Source of the DNA: Hormiphora californensis
Taxonomy: Eukaryota; Ctenophora; Tentaculata; Cydippida; Pleurobrachiidae
DNA: 64,000 bases
Assembly: GCA_020137815.1 (NCBI GenBank)
Contig: CM035357.1
Location: 5,774,616-5,838,615, forward strand
Direction: 5' to 3'
The translations under genes and the position numbers were made by a program. Below, piece after piece: positions 12,266 to 28,821 of this stretch (position 1 is the stretch's first letter; the number at the start of each line of letters is the position of its first letter). The notes below the pieces were generated by a model, which was given only the letters and a program-made list of their open reading frames with translations, made no database searches and had not been told where the DNA came from.

Positions 12266-15200
12266 GAGATTTTAGTTTAGCCTTTTTAGAATTTCGGTTT
12301 TCTACCCGGTCTGGAGGGCACAACAAGTGTCGTTTCAAAAGTCCCTAATTTATAATTCATAACAGTAACTCAGTATTATAAAACTCCCTACCAGCAGGGG
12401 GAGGAGGTACGGTAGTTGTCATATCGGCTGCTGTAGATTGCTCTGGCTCAGCTGATGAGGTGGTATGATGGTAATCTAGATCGGGTGTCTCAGGCTCACT
12501 GTACTTATTAGATTGGAGGACCAACTTCTTGAGACTGTTCCGAGGGAGGAAGGCCTTCTGGTGAGGGGGAGATATCATCTTCCAGTCCCTCAAATAGTTG
12601 GTTGTAGCTGAAGGGCTTAGGACGGGCCTGCGAGGGGGTTAGCGTGAAAATGAGAATCATCAGTATACTGATGATCAAGGATGTAATGAATCAGTAATGA
12701 ATCAGTAATGAATCAGTAATTAGATAATTCCGTTGATCCTAAAAATAGATGAATATCTCTCTCACATTGGAAAGTTTGGGGTTAATCCTTGACTTGCTGC
12801 TGTTCACACTTGCAGGAGGAGGGGTTGTTGGTTTGATCTTCTGGTGCTCAGAGAGTGCGTTCCGGAAGAGGGGTGAATCACCAAATGGAGTCGAGGAGAG
12901 GGCAGCTACCACAGAGTGAATGTGGGTACTGTCCAGAGAGGCACCTGGAAGAACATAGGGTTTAGAACTTTATTATTATTTCTCTCTCAGTTTCAAATCA
13001 GAAGAAGAAAATACGTTTTGGCCCGTTTCGCGGCATTTAGGTCAGGATGCAGGTTTGAATTTAGGGAAGGTGGGAATCTAGAGCATGTCTGAATGTTGGG
13101 TAGGTCCGTATCTTGGGTCAACCGAATTCAAGAGTAGTCGCTGAATCGTGTCTCGTATCATTGCAATTCCATGATACAAGGACAGGGTGACATTCCAGAC
13201 GATGTGAATTATACCGCCCCGGACACCTCACCAAACAAACTTTCGAATTCGGAACTATTACAATGGACACGAGTGGTTATCTTGTATGACGTGGCACACA
13301 CATGACGTGTCTACAATGAAAGGATTTATTTGAATGAAGGAGGATGAGGGAAGAAAACTTTTTGCATCTGACAGTGGACCTAACCCTCCTTGAGACAGGG
13401 TTGAACAAGGCTAACAGACCCAGCTGGCTGGGTGTTTGCGATTTAGTCGGTATTATAAGTGCAAAGAAAAACACATGTACTTTTAAACTAAACATTTTGA
13501 ATTTAAAACTAAACATTTTGAATTTAAATATTAATTTTGCTTTATTATGGGGCCATGATTATTATCACTCCACCTTCTAGTAGTTTAGCCACTCCACCTT
13601 CTAGCAGTTTAGCCACTCCACCTTCTAGCAGTTTAGCCACTCCACCTTCTCGTAGTTTAGCCACTCCACCTTCTAGCAGTTTAGCCACTCCACCTTCTAG
13701 CAGTTTAGCCACTCCACCTTCTAGCAGTTTAGCCACTCCACCTTCTAGCAGTTTAGCCACTGCACTTTCAAGTAGTTTCTAGTAGCTTTAACAACTTAAT
13801 TGCAGAGATGAACCAGTGGATCTCTCATTGGAATCAAAATCATCAACCAATGTGAAACCACACTGCTCGAGGGTACTAGAAGAACAAAAGAGGTAAGAGA
13901 GGACATACTTCATCTCATTTTCAATCATAAACCCACAGGACAACTTGGTGTTGGAAATGTCACTAATCCACTCAGTTCTACTTCGGGTAGCGTCTCTGCT
14001 GTGGTGCCCAACGATGGTGCAAAGGTGGATTCCGTTAATGTGGTTAGAAGTGTAGGGAGTTAACCCAGTCCTTTCCTCTCCCGTTCGGTAGTTTCTAACC
14101 GTCACCAGGACATTTCCAAATTTACCACCGGACCTCATATCACCGTATTCGATGTTTCCAGCCTCGTTGTACGCCAGAGTCACGTTTTTCAGCTCCCAAA
14201 ATTGTTTCCAATCGTTACTACAGGACAGCCACAGGGCATCATCGATATTCCAGTCACCGCTGGTCAGGGAGGCAGAGCAATCCCCGAGATCCGTAGAGTT
14301 TGACGGACAGTTGAGATCTTTGGTGATCACAGGTGTATTCCATTCTTTTATTGTGCTACACATGAGCTTGTACGGATTGGTAACGTTTTTCGTGACGTTG
14401 TACGTCACATAATAGTCGTATCCAGCCTTATTACACAGGATCTGGGCAGTCTTATTATCAACTCCGTTACCACCAACGAGGCCGATCCTCTGGGTTCCGT
14501 TTGTCAGCACGACAGTTCCACTGCACGAGATAGACTCAGGGCCAGGGGGGGTACCGGGCTCACCATCGGCAATCAGCAACTCTACTCCCAAGTCAGCCAG
14601 ATCCGCAGAGTGACATCCTCCTAGGAGAAGGAGTGCTGCTGTAGTAGTCAGTAGTTGAGTGAACATGGCTTCGATCGTTCCGGTAAATTAAACTAGCTGT
14701 GCAGCTACCTTTTATATTACTAAATGGGTCGATTTAACGCCCTTCTTTCACCTGCGTGACTCACGAGAGGAGAGCGTTAAATTTGCCGTGAGTATCCTTT
14801 GTTTCCGAATGATGGTAATTCTTTGTTTGTAGTTAGATAAAGGACTTGACCCAGCACAGCTTATCGTCAATAGAAGAGGGTTTGAGTCAAGGGGAGATCT
14901 CTACTCTTATTACTAAATCAGATAAAGGACCCCTGGAGCTTGTGTTTTCTCTATAGGCATAGCACGTGCAAAACAAAGAAGTGAAAAACTGCACAAAAGA
15001 CCACCCACCCATCACGTGTTTGGTGATACCACCAGGTGGTTCAAAAAATAATCACTGCGCTGGCAAGCGCAAAGGTGACCATTCCCTCCCCCCAGCCGTG
15101 CGTGCCAGAATGCAGTAATAACTTTTTTCAGTTTTTAGCCAAAAATGGCATTTTGCGACGCCCATAGCGAGGCCCCCACTCTACCAATCCGTCTGAAATT

Positions 15201-16967
15201 TGGTATACAGTGTCACATAGTCTAGATCTACTATAGTTTAAAATGACAAGTCTCTATCTCTTTTAGTTTTAGAGATATGGCATCGTGAAAAAAGCAATAA
15301 GTGTCCCGGGTCTATCTATCTATCTATCTATCTATGTATCTATGTATCTATGGATAGACGCTATTTTACCAAATTTATAATCGTTTTTGAGAGAAAACGA
15401 CATATAGTCAGGACCACTATTGGTGCGCGGTCGTGCCCACGGAAGGAGTGCTTGGATTATCTTGAAACCGGTTTTAAGTTCACTAATGCATACCCAAAAG
15501 TGTCCGTAGCCATTTGGGTGATGTTCTGTCAATCCAATCACGAGTTATGACCGAAAAACAGTCAAAAAAGACGTTTTAAAGTGACAAAAAGGAGGATCTA
15601 AACACAGCCCTTATATGAAGGGCTGGGGCTTTGAAACTTCTTGTGTGGACAGAGAATCGTCCAAATTTGCAGTGTCAACTTTCAGATAGTTTCTATCTTT
15701 TGTAGTTATCTAATTAGAGTCGTTTAAACACGTGAGAAGTTGCTAAAGGGGCCTATAATACTGCTTGTGAAGTGATCACTTGACGAGATTTGCCCAATTA
15801 GAGAGCGGATTAAAGCATACAAGCGGTGAGAGCAAGCAATATGAGACGGAAGTAGTACCTAATCGCCCTGTTTTGCAGGGTCATACAGATCGTCTCACAT
15901 GTTTAAACAGCTCTAATTAGATAACTACAAAAGATAGAAACTATCTGAAAGTTGACACTGCAAATTTGGACGATTCTCTGTCCACACAAGAAGTTTCAAA
16001 GCCCCAGCCCTTCATATAAGGGCTGTGTTCAGATCCTCCTTTTTGTCACTTTAAAACGTCTTTCTTGACGGTTTTTCGGTCATAACTCGTGATTGGATTG
16101 TCAGAACATCACCCAAATGGCTACGGACACTTTTGGGTATGCATTAGTGAACTTAAAACCGGTTTCAAGATGATCCAAGCACTCCTTCCGTGGGCACGAC
16201 CGTGCACCAATAGTGGTCCTGACTAATAAGATAGACACTTCTCGTTTGTTGCATTCGAAAGATAATCGTTTGAAATGTGTAGACGAATAGTTTTCATGTT
16301 CTAGGTCCAATCAGAACGTCTTGACAAACTGTCATAAAGATAAGACATTTTTCAAACCAACCAAATTTCTTTGAGCTCAATTTACACCCTGAAGACGGTT
16401 TCTGATTGAAAAACGGAGACCACACTTATGAAAGATAATCGTCTAAACTTTCAGAAACTATATCGCGAATTTGTAAAACTCTATTTCTAAGGGTCTCAAA
16501 TCGCGTCTGAAGTGTTAAGACTGTATGAAAATAGATATGACGATAGTGCGTTTTTTGCCATAGCGACCTCAAATCTTGTCCAATCGATCTCAAACTTGGT
16601 CAGCCTCTTTATCTAAATGAGCCTGATAATAATACTTTCCTATCATGACGTTATAACGTCGTGACGTCACGCTATGACGTCACAATGACGTCAAAATTAA
16701 AATTTTCGTATTTTAGCGATTCCTGACGGTCTTTACACGTCCAGACATGTCTTACATTGTATTTCACATCAGAAAATACCAAAAATGTACCCCAATTATG
16801 CCAAAAACTAACAGAAATTAGTTGGCTGAAAAGGTGACCACTTTTGTTGTCAAATTGACACCTTTGCCCGGCCCGGGTTACGGATATCATCGATTGGGTA
16901 AATCAGGGGGTAAATCAGGGAGTTTGAGAAGAGAGATAGAGAGAGATAGGGAGGAAGAGAAAGAGAA

Positions 16968-17029
<62 letters not shown>

Positions 17030-18175
17030 AAGAGAGAGATATAAATTAGAGAGGGAAAGATGATGATGAAACCCGGAGAGGGCAAAGGTGTCAATTTGAC
17101 AACAAAAGTGGTCACCTTTTCAGCCAACTAATTTCTGTTAGTTTTTGGCATAATAATAATAATAATAATAATATTAATAATATTAAGTTTTGTATACCGC
17201 CATATTAAGTTATGTATACCGCCACAGACACGACAGGGCCAGATTAAGTAAAACTGTACACTGACACTGAACGAGCTTTCAGAGCGGTATACCTAACGCC
17301 AAAAATGGAAGAATAATTGGAGAGAGGGGGTAAAAAAAAGTCTAATCACCTGGGGGAGAGATATTCCGGCCCGCCCTTTTAAAGCCAAAGCTAACTACTC
17401 GTTGAAAGGAGTAGAGACAAAACGAGCACCAAAGTTTCACTCCTCGATAGTGGGGGTCGGTGCTGATTAGTCTCTATCTCACTGTAGCTAATTGGAACTT
17501 AGGTGCCAAGCCTGTTTCTGGCCATGGCTAAGCCGGTTAGGAAAGGAGTAGACAAAACAAGGGATAAACTGGTACGTCCTCCATTAGTGGGGTAGGCGCC
17601 GGAATTAAGTTCTATCATCTGGTTAATCGAATGAATTAGGTCTGTACATAGACTTTTGCTATGCATATCACCACTTAGGAATGGTTTGGTTACACTGTGC
17701 CACTTGTCGATATTTATCTAAGTTGTTTGAAAAATACTCAATCTCTTAACTTGGCTGTTGGTCAAAGAGGCAAAACGAATTTCAATTATCTCTTTTGAAT
17801 GGTATTGGCTATTGCAAATACTCGAAGTTAAGGAAGGCTAATTGTTACAACTCTTAGATTTAATTGTTTTTTAACAAAATGGCACCCGTGAAAAGTCTAA
17901 ACCATTCCTAAGTGGCTAGGGCCCTTTGCCAAAAAACGGTTATGCGCTATTATCATTTCTATTTAACCTTAATTATTTGGAACCGCCATATAAGTTTGTA
18001 CTCGCCAGACACGACAGGCCAATAGTAAACTGTACCTGACACTACAGTTAGGAGCGGTATACCTAACGCAAAAAAATGGAAGAATAATTGGAGAGAGGGG
18101 TGGTGGTCGCCGGATCACTCATTTTCATTTCCCGTGATGAGAGCGGAATGAAGAAAGTATGTGAGGGAGAGATAT

Positions 18176-18218
<43 letters not shown>

Positions 18219-18255
18219 ATCGAGAGAGGAGAAGAGAGAGAGAGAGAGTAGGTAG

Positions 18256-18292
<37 letters not shown>

Positions 18293-21200
18293 AGAGAGCG
18301 AGAAGACGAGAGAGAGAGAAGACGCTTAGTAGAGGATTGCACTCGCGCGCTCTATCTCCTCGATCTCTCTCATAGTCTCTCTGACTCTCTCTCTCTCGCT
18401 CGCGCATCTCAGCTCTACGTCTCTACATTACTACATGCTCATCTTCTACATCGCTATAGCTCAGAGATCATTGGTAATGCTAAATGAAACTAAAAATACT
18501 CCTTCACCTACCCAGCACTGGTTGTGCGTTGTTGTTTGCAGTAAGAGTATTGGTGCCCCCGAACATCGATCCAGTATTGGTTGTACCAAATCCACCGAAC
18601 GAGGATCCAGTTTTATTAGCCGTGTTACCAAACAGACTGCTGCCTGTTGAGTGTGGGATTAGAAACTAACTGTTTTTATAGGATACAACAAACAACTCAA
18701 CTACAAACTGAAATGCAAGTGTTAGAAAGAGAGGGAGGTCAAATAGCATGGGGCAAGTTTGAACTTGATCATCCCTTCGTGACAGTGAAGTAGGGCGGGG
18801 GGGTTCCAACCTATTTTTTTGTACGGTTTTGTACGGTTTTGTACGGACCATACATAAAAGTATCCGAAATTCCTGTTTTTTTCCATACAAACAATACAAA
18901 AAAATACAAAAAAATACAAAAAAATAATGAAGGATGTGGGTGCCTGATAAAAGTATAAATAATACATCTAGCTGGGTTCCGTTTATGTTCATGTACCACC
19001 TATCATATATATGAACGTTTTTAGTTCCATTGTCGTCCATTTTCCTGCTAAAATTACATACTAAAAAAGTGTGTAAAATTACACGTTTTTGAAATTCTAA
19101 AAAAACGAAATCATTGATTCATATTACCGTTAAGATTACGAGAAAATTTTCTACGTTGGAGATCACTTTCTCGGTACTAATTTCGATTCGGGATAATTTT
19201 CTCGGTAAAAAATTGCGATTTGGGGAAATTTTTCGCTTAGAAAATACGATTCGAGAAATTTTTTCGGTAAGAAATTGGGATTCGGGGAAATATCTCGCTT
19301 AGAAAATACGATTCGAGAAAATTTTTTCGGTAAGAAATTGCGATGCGAGGAAAATTTCTCGCTTAGAAAATACGATTCGAGAAAATTTTCTCGGTAAGAA
19401 ATTGCGATTCGGGGAAATTTCTCGCTTAGAAAATACGATTCAAGAAAATTTTCTCGGTAAGAAATTGCGATTCGGTGAATTTTCTCGCTTAGAAAAAACG
19501 ATTCGAGAAAATATTCTCGGTAAGAAATTGCGATTCGGGGAAATTTTTCGCTTAGAAAATACGATTCGAGAAATTATTCTCGGTAAGTAATTGCGATTCG
19601 GGTAAATTTCTCGCTCAGAAAATACGATTCGAGAAAATTTTCTTTGTAAGAAATTGCGATTTGGGGAAATTTCTCGCTTAGAAAATACGATTCGAAAAAA
19701 TTTCTCGGTAAGAAATTGCGATTCGGGAAAATTTCTCTCGCTTAGAAATTGCGATTCGATAATACTTTCTTGGATAGAAAGTTCGATTTGGAAAGATTTT
19801 CTCTCTTAGAAATTCCAATTTTTCGTACAAACAGTACAAAAAAAGCACAACAAATTATGGAGGTGGGTGCCTAGTAAAAGTTCATGGACGGGTTCCTTTT
19901 GTCCTAATGTACCACCTAGGAACGTTTGTCGTGTAATTATTATCTTTCATTCGAAATTCGAAAAAGTAAACATCATTGATTCAGATTTCGAAAATTTTGA
20001 ATAGAATATTTCCTTGTGTTTTGATAAAGAACAATTAAAACATGATTAAAACATGTTTTTATCTTCCAATTATAAGAAAAAGTTGCTAATTTTGTATGAA
20101 ACCACAGTTTAATAGGAATTTATGACACAATTATGATCATAAACTAAAGTTTCAACGATCAGAAAAGCTTTGTTTAATCGTTTATACCCCGTTTTATTTT
20201 TTTGTATTTTTTTGTATTTTTTTGTACTTTTTTGTATTTTTTTGTATTTTTTTGTTTGAGGAAACCCGTGTTTTTTTCCGTACAAACGTACAACAAATAG
20301 GTTGGAACCCCCCCAGTAGGGCTCACGCTAAGAATTGAGAACAGTGAAGTATGGTATCCACTGAGATATTAGAACCCTAATTACCCAGTAACTTGTGTCA
20401 TTACACAGTACGGTGTCATTACCTGTCAGGAACCGACCGACACAACCATTAACCAATCAGAACTCGTTATTTAGGTCACGTGACTGGTTATCAACCAATC
20501 AGGGGCCAGTATTTCCTGATTCGGTCGGTTCCTATTACCTGTATTAGTGCTACCGAATGTGTTTCCAGTATTTCCAAAGAGAGAGCTACCCCCTGTAGTA
20601 CCACCCAGACTAAATGCTGGCTTGGCCGCTGTGTTGTTTGTATTACCGAACAATCCACCTCCTGTTCCTGTAATTAGAGATATTAATTGATATTAATATT
20701 TAGTAGACCTAGATACTAAAATGTTAGTTCTCAAATCTTAACATTGTCATGTCTATTACTTTGAACCATTCGAACCGAGAGAGTCTGGACAAGACAATTT
20801 GAAATATAACTGTGACTCCCTTACCTAATTACTTAATTAATTAACTAATTAATTAATTACACAATTACCTAATGTATTTGTAGTGGTAGATCCGAATCCT
20901 CCAAATGTTGATTTATTAGCTGTGTTACCGAATAGTCCGCCTCCAGTCGTGCTTGTAGCAGTGTTTCCAAACAGCCCCCCAGATGTAGCTCCTGTATTTG
21001 TACCACCAAACAAACTTGATCCAGCTGAGGAGAGAGAGGGACTATTTAGAGCGGGAGGGGGGGTGAAGAGAGGGTCCGTGTTCAGGGCCACGGGGGGGGG
21101 GGGGTTCAGATGGGTTAGAGAAAGTTTTAGAATTTTGTAGCTTGGGGGTCACGTACTTGTGTTGCTTGTATTTGTGCTACCGAACAATCCTCCAGTTGTA

Positions 21201-22793
21201 CTTGTATTGGTAGCCCCTGAAATATAGTTTTACACATTCAGATTCAGAGAGCTTTACTATTGGTCTACAACAAACGGATAAAACCGTGTTTAAATGTTCT
21301 AACTCTCATTTACTCCAGCGTACGGCGAGAGTTGGTAATGAAATTACCCCTCCGCAAAAGCTCAATATAATAACAAGGGTGACCTCGTAATGGCGAGAGA
21401 AGGTCGAGTAAGGCGAACAAAAAGAAACAACTTACCAAACAGACTGTTCGGTTTATTAGCAGTGTTGGTACTCCCAAACAGTCCTGTACTGCCTGTATTG
21501 GTGCTGCCAAATGCGTTGTTAGTTGTAGTACTCCCAAATCCAGTGCTACCGAATGTGTTTGTTGTGTTGGCGGTATTAGTGCCACCAAATAGAGATGATG
21601 TCCCTGTGTTAGTCGTGCTACCAAATAATCCTGTGGGCTGGGGGAATGGGTGTCAGTATATATCACTGTGCGGGCAAGGTGACCATACTGAAATATCAGT
21701 CTTTATCTTGTGTAGTTAACGCCACATTATAGGGATCGGTAGAGCAATCTGACACCTGAACACACTACTGCTAAATACTAACTTTGTTTGCAGTGTTACT
21801 CCCAAAGAGTCCGCCTGATGTAGCGGTATTATTTGTACTTCCAAAGAGTCCCCCACTTGTCGCATTGTTAGTGGTAGACCCAAACGCTCCGAAACTTGAG
21901 GTATTGTTGGTAGTGTTGGTGTTAGTAGCCCCGAACAATCCCCCGGTTGCAGGTTGGGCGGGCTGTGCTGTGCCAGTTGAGTTTCCAGCTTTTCTTCCCG
22001 CTAAATAGTCCTCACAACGGAGCTCCTCCATTGATTTGTTCTCGTACTCCTTCATACAGGTGATTACCTGCTGCTTTACCTGCACCGTCTGGGGATAGGG
22101 GGTAGGTTAGGGGTACTTGCACTGTATAAAACAGGGGATAGGATAAGTGAGGGCTAAGGGACCTTCAGTGAGGGTTCCCAGATTTAAAAAATTCCCTCTG
22201 GGTAATTTGGTTGAAATGAAAAAACATAATTTAAAACTTACCGTGGACTGTCCCTTGACAACCAAGGTATCATTAGTAACAACAGGGTTAAACTGAATGT
22301 TAGTTCCATTCTGTTGAGTAGCTCCAAACCCAGTACTGGAACCTCCAAACAAAGATGACCCCCCAGCATTAGTACTGGTGCTAGTTCCCCCAAAGAGGCT
22401 GTTAGAACTAGAAAACCCAGTAGTACCGCCTGACCCAAACAGGCCACCACTGGATGTTGACGCTGCGGCGTTATTACCAAATAAGGAACTGCCCCCTCCG
22501 AAAGCACTCGTAGTGTTAGTCGCCCCGAATGAGGATCCCCCTCCAAAACTGCTGTTGGATGCCCCAAACAGCCCTGAACTGGCTGCTGGTTTTGCACCGA
22601 ATAGTCCTCCTGAGGTGCTATTGTTGGGGGTACTACCGAAGGTCGAGGTCGAGCCAAAACCAGTGTTAGTGGTACCAAAGGTGGACTTGTTACCGAATAG
22701 GCCACCCTGTTGTTGTTGTTGTGCATTGTTGTTTGACCCGAACCCTCCGAACGAGTTTGAACCAAAAGTGTTGTTTGAGGTGTTCCCAAACAT
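7552..22793 (-). CDS. NUP98: Nuclear pore precursor NUP98-NUP96
   Basis: FG nucleoporin precursor that cleaves itself into NUP98 (FG barrier, RAE1 binding) and the scaffold protein NUP96. Exons (minus): 22793-22242, 22088-21783, 21637-21436, 21216-21157, 21024-20869, 20667-20539, 18643-18512, 12944-12766, 12627-12392, 12222-12159, 12021-11874, 11620-11439, 11279-11134, 10974 to about 10375, about 10234-9503, 9332-9191, 9085-8821, 8680-8433, 8255-8110, 8005-7868, 7704-7552. Roughly a dozen GLFG repeats; a GLEBS-like RAE1 motif spans the first two exons (NIQFNP..., MKEYENKSMEELRCEDY). The autoproteolytic domain has VKHFSQYGL, with the expected F/S cleavage at about 10793. NUP96 signatures include TFPMPSDYW near the end. 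Two problems: a one-base frame break in the C5 run at 12565-12569, and an unresolved exon junction between about 10375 and 10213. An AG lies 2 nt before the ATG. Confidence 0.93.
9420..9482. repeat. Short dispersed repeat, copy 1
   Basis: The sequence TTATGTTCTAACCCTCC, a GC core GGGCGGGGCGCCCGAAACAC and AGTCTAGCT is shared with 45712-45785. It sits in a NUP98 intron next to the donor of the exon ending at 9503. Two copies in 64 kb suggest a short interspersed element; the family is unknown. Confidence 0.55.
11767..11850. repeat. (CAAA)n microsatellite
   Basis: About 21 uninterrupted CAAA units in a NUP98 intron, ending some 24 bp from the exon boundary at 11874. The VCLF-repeat open frame on the opposite strand is an artefact of this repeat. 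Confidence 0.95.
13563..13770. repeat. 24-bp minisatellite
   Basis: About nine copies of a 24-bp unit containing CTAGCAGTTTAGCCACTCCA, nearly identical to each other, directly downstream of the SRCR-like gene's stop. Frames open through it (PPSSSLAT or KLLEGGVA repeats) are products of the repeat and have no other support. Confidence 0.93.
13788..14666 (-). CDS. Secreted SRCR-like protein, single exon, nested in a NUP98 intron
   Basis: 292 residues. A hydrophobic N-terminus (MFTQLLTTTAALLLLGG) looks like a signal peptide with cleavage near Cys18-Ser20. The body is rich in N-glycosylation sequons (NGT, NKT, NVT, NST) and cysteines. Segments such as VVLTNGT...AQILCNKAGY...LNCPSNSTDLGDC...LSC follow the spacing of scavenger receptor cysteine-rich domains, possibly two, but the usual GxVC segment is missing, so the SRCR assignment is tentative. 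The gene has its own TATA box and lies wholly in the 5.6-kb NUP98 intron between exons 18643-18512 and 12944-12766, same strand. It could instead belong to an unnamed extracellular family; an independent gene is well supported by signal peptide, promoter and length. Confidence 0.65.
   Translation of the reverse strand: MFTQLLTTTAALLLLGGCHSADLADLGVELLIADGEPGTPPGPESISCSGTVVLTNGTQRIGLVGGNGVDNKTAQILCNKAGYDYYVTYNVTKNVTNPYKLMCSTIKEWNTPVITKDLNCPSNSTDLGDCSASLTSGDWNIDDALWLSCSNDWKQFWELKNVTLAYNEAGNIEYGDMRSGGKFGNVLVTVRNYRTGEERTGLTPYTSNHINGIHLCTIVGHHSRDATRSRTEWISDISNTKLSCGFMIENEMKYVLSYLFCSSSTLEQCGFTLVDDFDSNERSTGSSLQLSC
14709..14716 (-). promoter_or_regulatory. TATA box of the SRCR-like gene
   Basis: TATAAAAG on the minus strand, 42 nt upstream of the start codon, so transcription would start roughly 10-20 nt before the ATG. 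This fits a short-leader, independently transcribed gene inside the NUP98 intron. Confidence 0.6.
15048..17155. mobile_element. Composite repeat family, copy 1 (with nested palindrome)
   Basis: Starts with CACTGCGCTGGCAAGCGC and ends in a terminal hairpin whose arms (about 16790-16870 and 17070-17155) contain AACTAATTTCTGTTAG and its inverse around a GA-rich centre. The middle (16370-16700) is clearly related to 48945-49300, including GAGCTCAATTTACACCC and CGTCGTGACGTCA. It lies in the same NUP98 intron as the SRCR-like gene. No transposase is visible and the class is unknown. Confidence 0.75.
15405..16225. mobile_element. 821-bp foldback element nested in the composite repeat
   Basis: Arms of about 330 bp, TAGTCAGGACCACTATTGG on the left and its inverse at the right end, are separated by a loop of about 160 bp. 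The related copy at 48495-49572 lacks this block at the corresponding place, so it is a later insertion. Confidence 0.8.
17180..18110. repeat. Degenerate duplication in the NUP98 intron
   Basis: About 125 bp at 17205-17335 (CAGACACGACAGG..., GAGCGGTATACCTAACGC, GGAAGAATAATTGGAGAGAG) recurs with small deletions at 17985-18105. The intervening 650 bp also contains weaker duplicated pieces (GTAGACAAAAC...). This is probably an old repeat element; GA-rich microsatellites flank it on both sides (16925-17045 and 18160-18320). Confidence 0.6.
18797..20314. mobile_element. hAT-like, poly(G)-ended non-autonomous transposon
   Basis: Terminal inverted repeats GGGGGGGTTCCAACCTATTT and its complement, followed by subterminal TTTTGTACGG-type repeats. 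A perfect 8-bp target duplication AGTAGGGC flanks it (18789-18796 and 20315-20322). The interior (19140-19800) is a tandem array of about 62-bp units with GAAATTGCGATTCGGGG and TCTCGCTTAGAAAATACG. No transposase frame is present. It interrupts the NUP98 intron between exons 20667-20539 and 18643-18512. An 8-bp duplication is typical of hAT elements. Confidence 0.9.
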
Positions 22794-24330
22794 GGCTAGA
22801 AAGACAGTAGTTAGGTTAGGGTATGGGAAAGAATCAGTAGCTGGGCAGGGTCAAGTAAACAAATCTTTGGGTAAGATAGGCATTAACAAATACAAATATG
22901 AACAAATAAGTACATTGTACACGGAAGTCGAGGACTACAGAACATGTAAACTCATTTTTATGTATAATTTTTAACTTTTACCCCATCCCCCCCCCCCCCC
23001 CAAGGAAGTCGAGGACTCCAAAGTGTACGAGAACGATCACTGCACGAATACCACGAATAGTAAGTTCGCGTGTAGTTCAGTCGCAGATCAGTTATATAAA
23101 ATTGATAAGTGACTCATGTGACATGCATTAGATCATCAAATTCCTGGAAATACTATGACGTCATGCGTGATACCGTGGGAAAAATACCCATCACTCTGGC
23201 CTATCAGGCATTGTGGTATTAGTTGGAAACGTTCCAACTTGTTACTAGTGGCCAAAACTGTAAGGACAGAGTGGGAGCATAGCACATTTACCTCGCTCTG
23301 GCCTTCATTTCTGACAGCGTTCGGCCGAGACCACCGATCAGGGGCTTCCTGACTCAGTTCCAATCAGTAACCCCCGTCAAACTTGTTTGTCAAGATGTGG
23401 ATTAGATTCTTCTGCGATATTGAATCGATTCGATACATGGTTTCGTGTCAAGAGAAGACTGAAGAGTCACAAAATTCAGACTCAGAAGAAAAAAAAGCGT
23501 GTGAGAAAGTTGAAATTTTCAAATTCACGATTCGCCACAGCAAAGATTTAGGATGCGCGGCGCGCTTAATATTTGCGCGTTACAAAGAATATCCTGCGCG
23601 CCAAAAACACACGGAATCGGGACTGTTGTGTTTGCACTGTTTGCGGGGGTCGGCGCGTTACTGCAATGATTCCTGTGTGTATAAGTCTAGCGGCTGTGTT
23701 ACATACACGCACGCGGCTCTGCTCGCTTGCTGGTAGATTCGTGTGATGTAACAAGCAGTCAACATGGCATTACACACTCAGGTTAACAGAGAGAGAAAGA
23801 GAAGGGACTTGTTTTAAAACCGTTCCAGATAAATCTCGACATATTCACAATTACAGCCGCGTTCAAACAAAATATAAACTTTTCGCAGACAGACAGAACT
23901 CTCACCTCTCTCACTTTCACACAACCGAGATAAATAATAAGAAATTGATTATGTTCATCATTTTCTCTCTCTAACAATTTTCATAACCGATCAAGCATTC
24001 TAAAGTATTCTCTTGCACTTTCTCTGCCTGTCTCCCCAATCACATTCCTCTACCCCTCTAGCACTGTTATAAAGGTCACTGACTGACAGACAGACACACA
24101 CTGACAGACACACACCAGTTTACGAGACGAGATTTACAGCAGATTTTGACACAACACAACATCATACACACATTTGAACATCTTCTTTTCTTTAACAACA
24201 ATCATCACTTCAATCACTCTCCTCTCTCTCACCACCGCCCCGATGTGATAGTTTGCAGCGCTTTGAGAGAGAGGGGGTGAAAGAGCGGTTACAATTTTAG
24301 CATCTCGCACACATCTCCACACCCCGTTTC
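22794..24330. other. Spacer between SIAH and NUP98
   Basis: Probably the NUP98 promoter and SIAH 3' UTR. It contains a C16-like run near 22985, a GCGC-rich patch near 23550-23710 that could be promoter sequence, and pyrimidine-rich DNA. No open frame here matches a protein I recognise. Confidence 0.5.
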
Positions 24331-28759
<4,429 letters not shown>

Positions 28760-28821
28760 CTTATGATCCCTGAAGAGAGCGAGATGTAAATAATAATGTG
28801 ACTCCTTTTCAGTCACTACTA

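Noticed and set aside
19114-19590. RFGEISRLENTIREN-type repeat protein, also at 51867-52713
   Set aside because: Produced by the 60-bp tandem repeats inside poly(G)-ended elements; unit length and frame are not maintained across copies.
20377-23008. VLPNSPP-type proteins on the + strand
   Set aside because: They are the antisense of GLFG/FG-repeat exons of NUP98.
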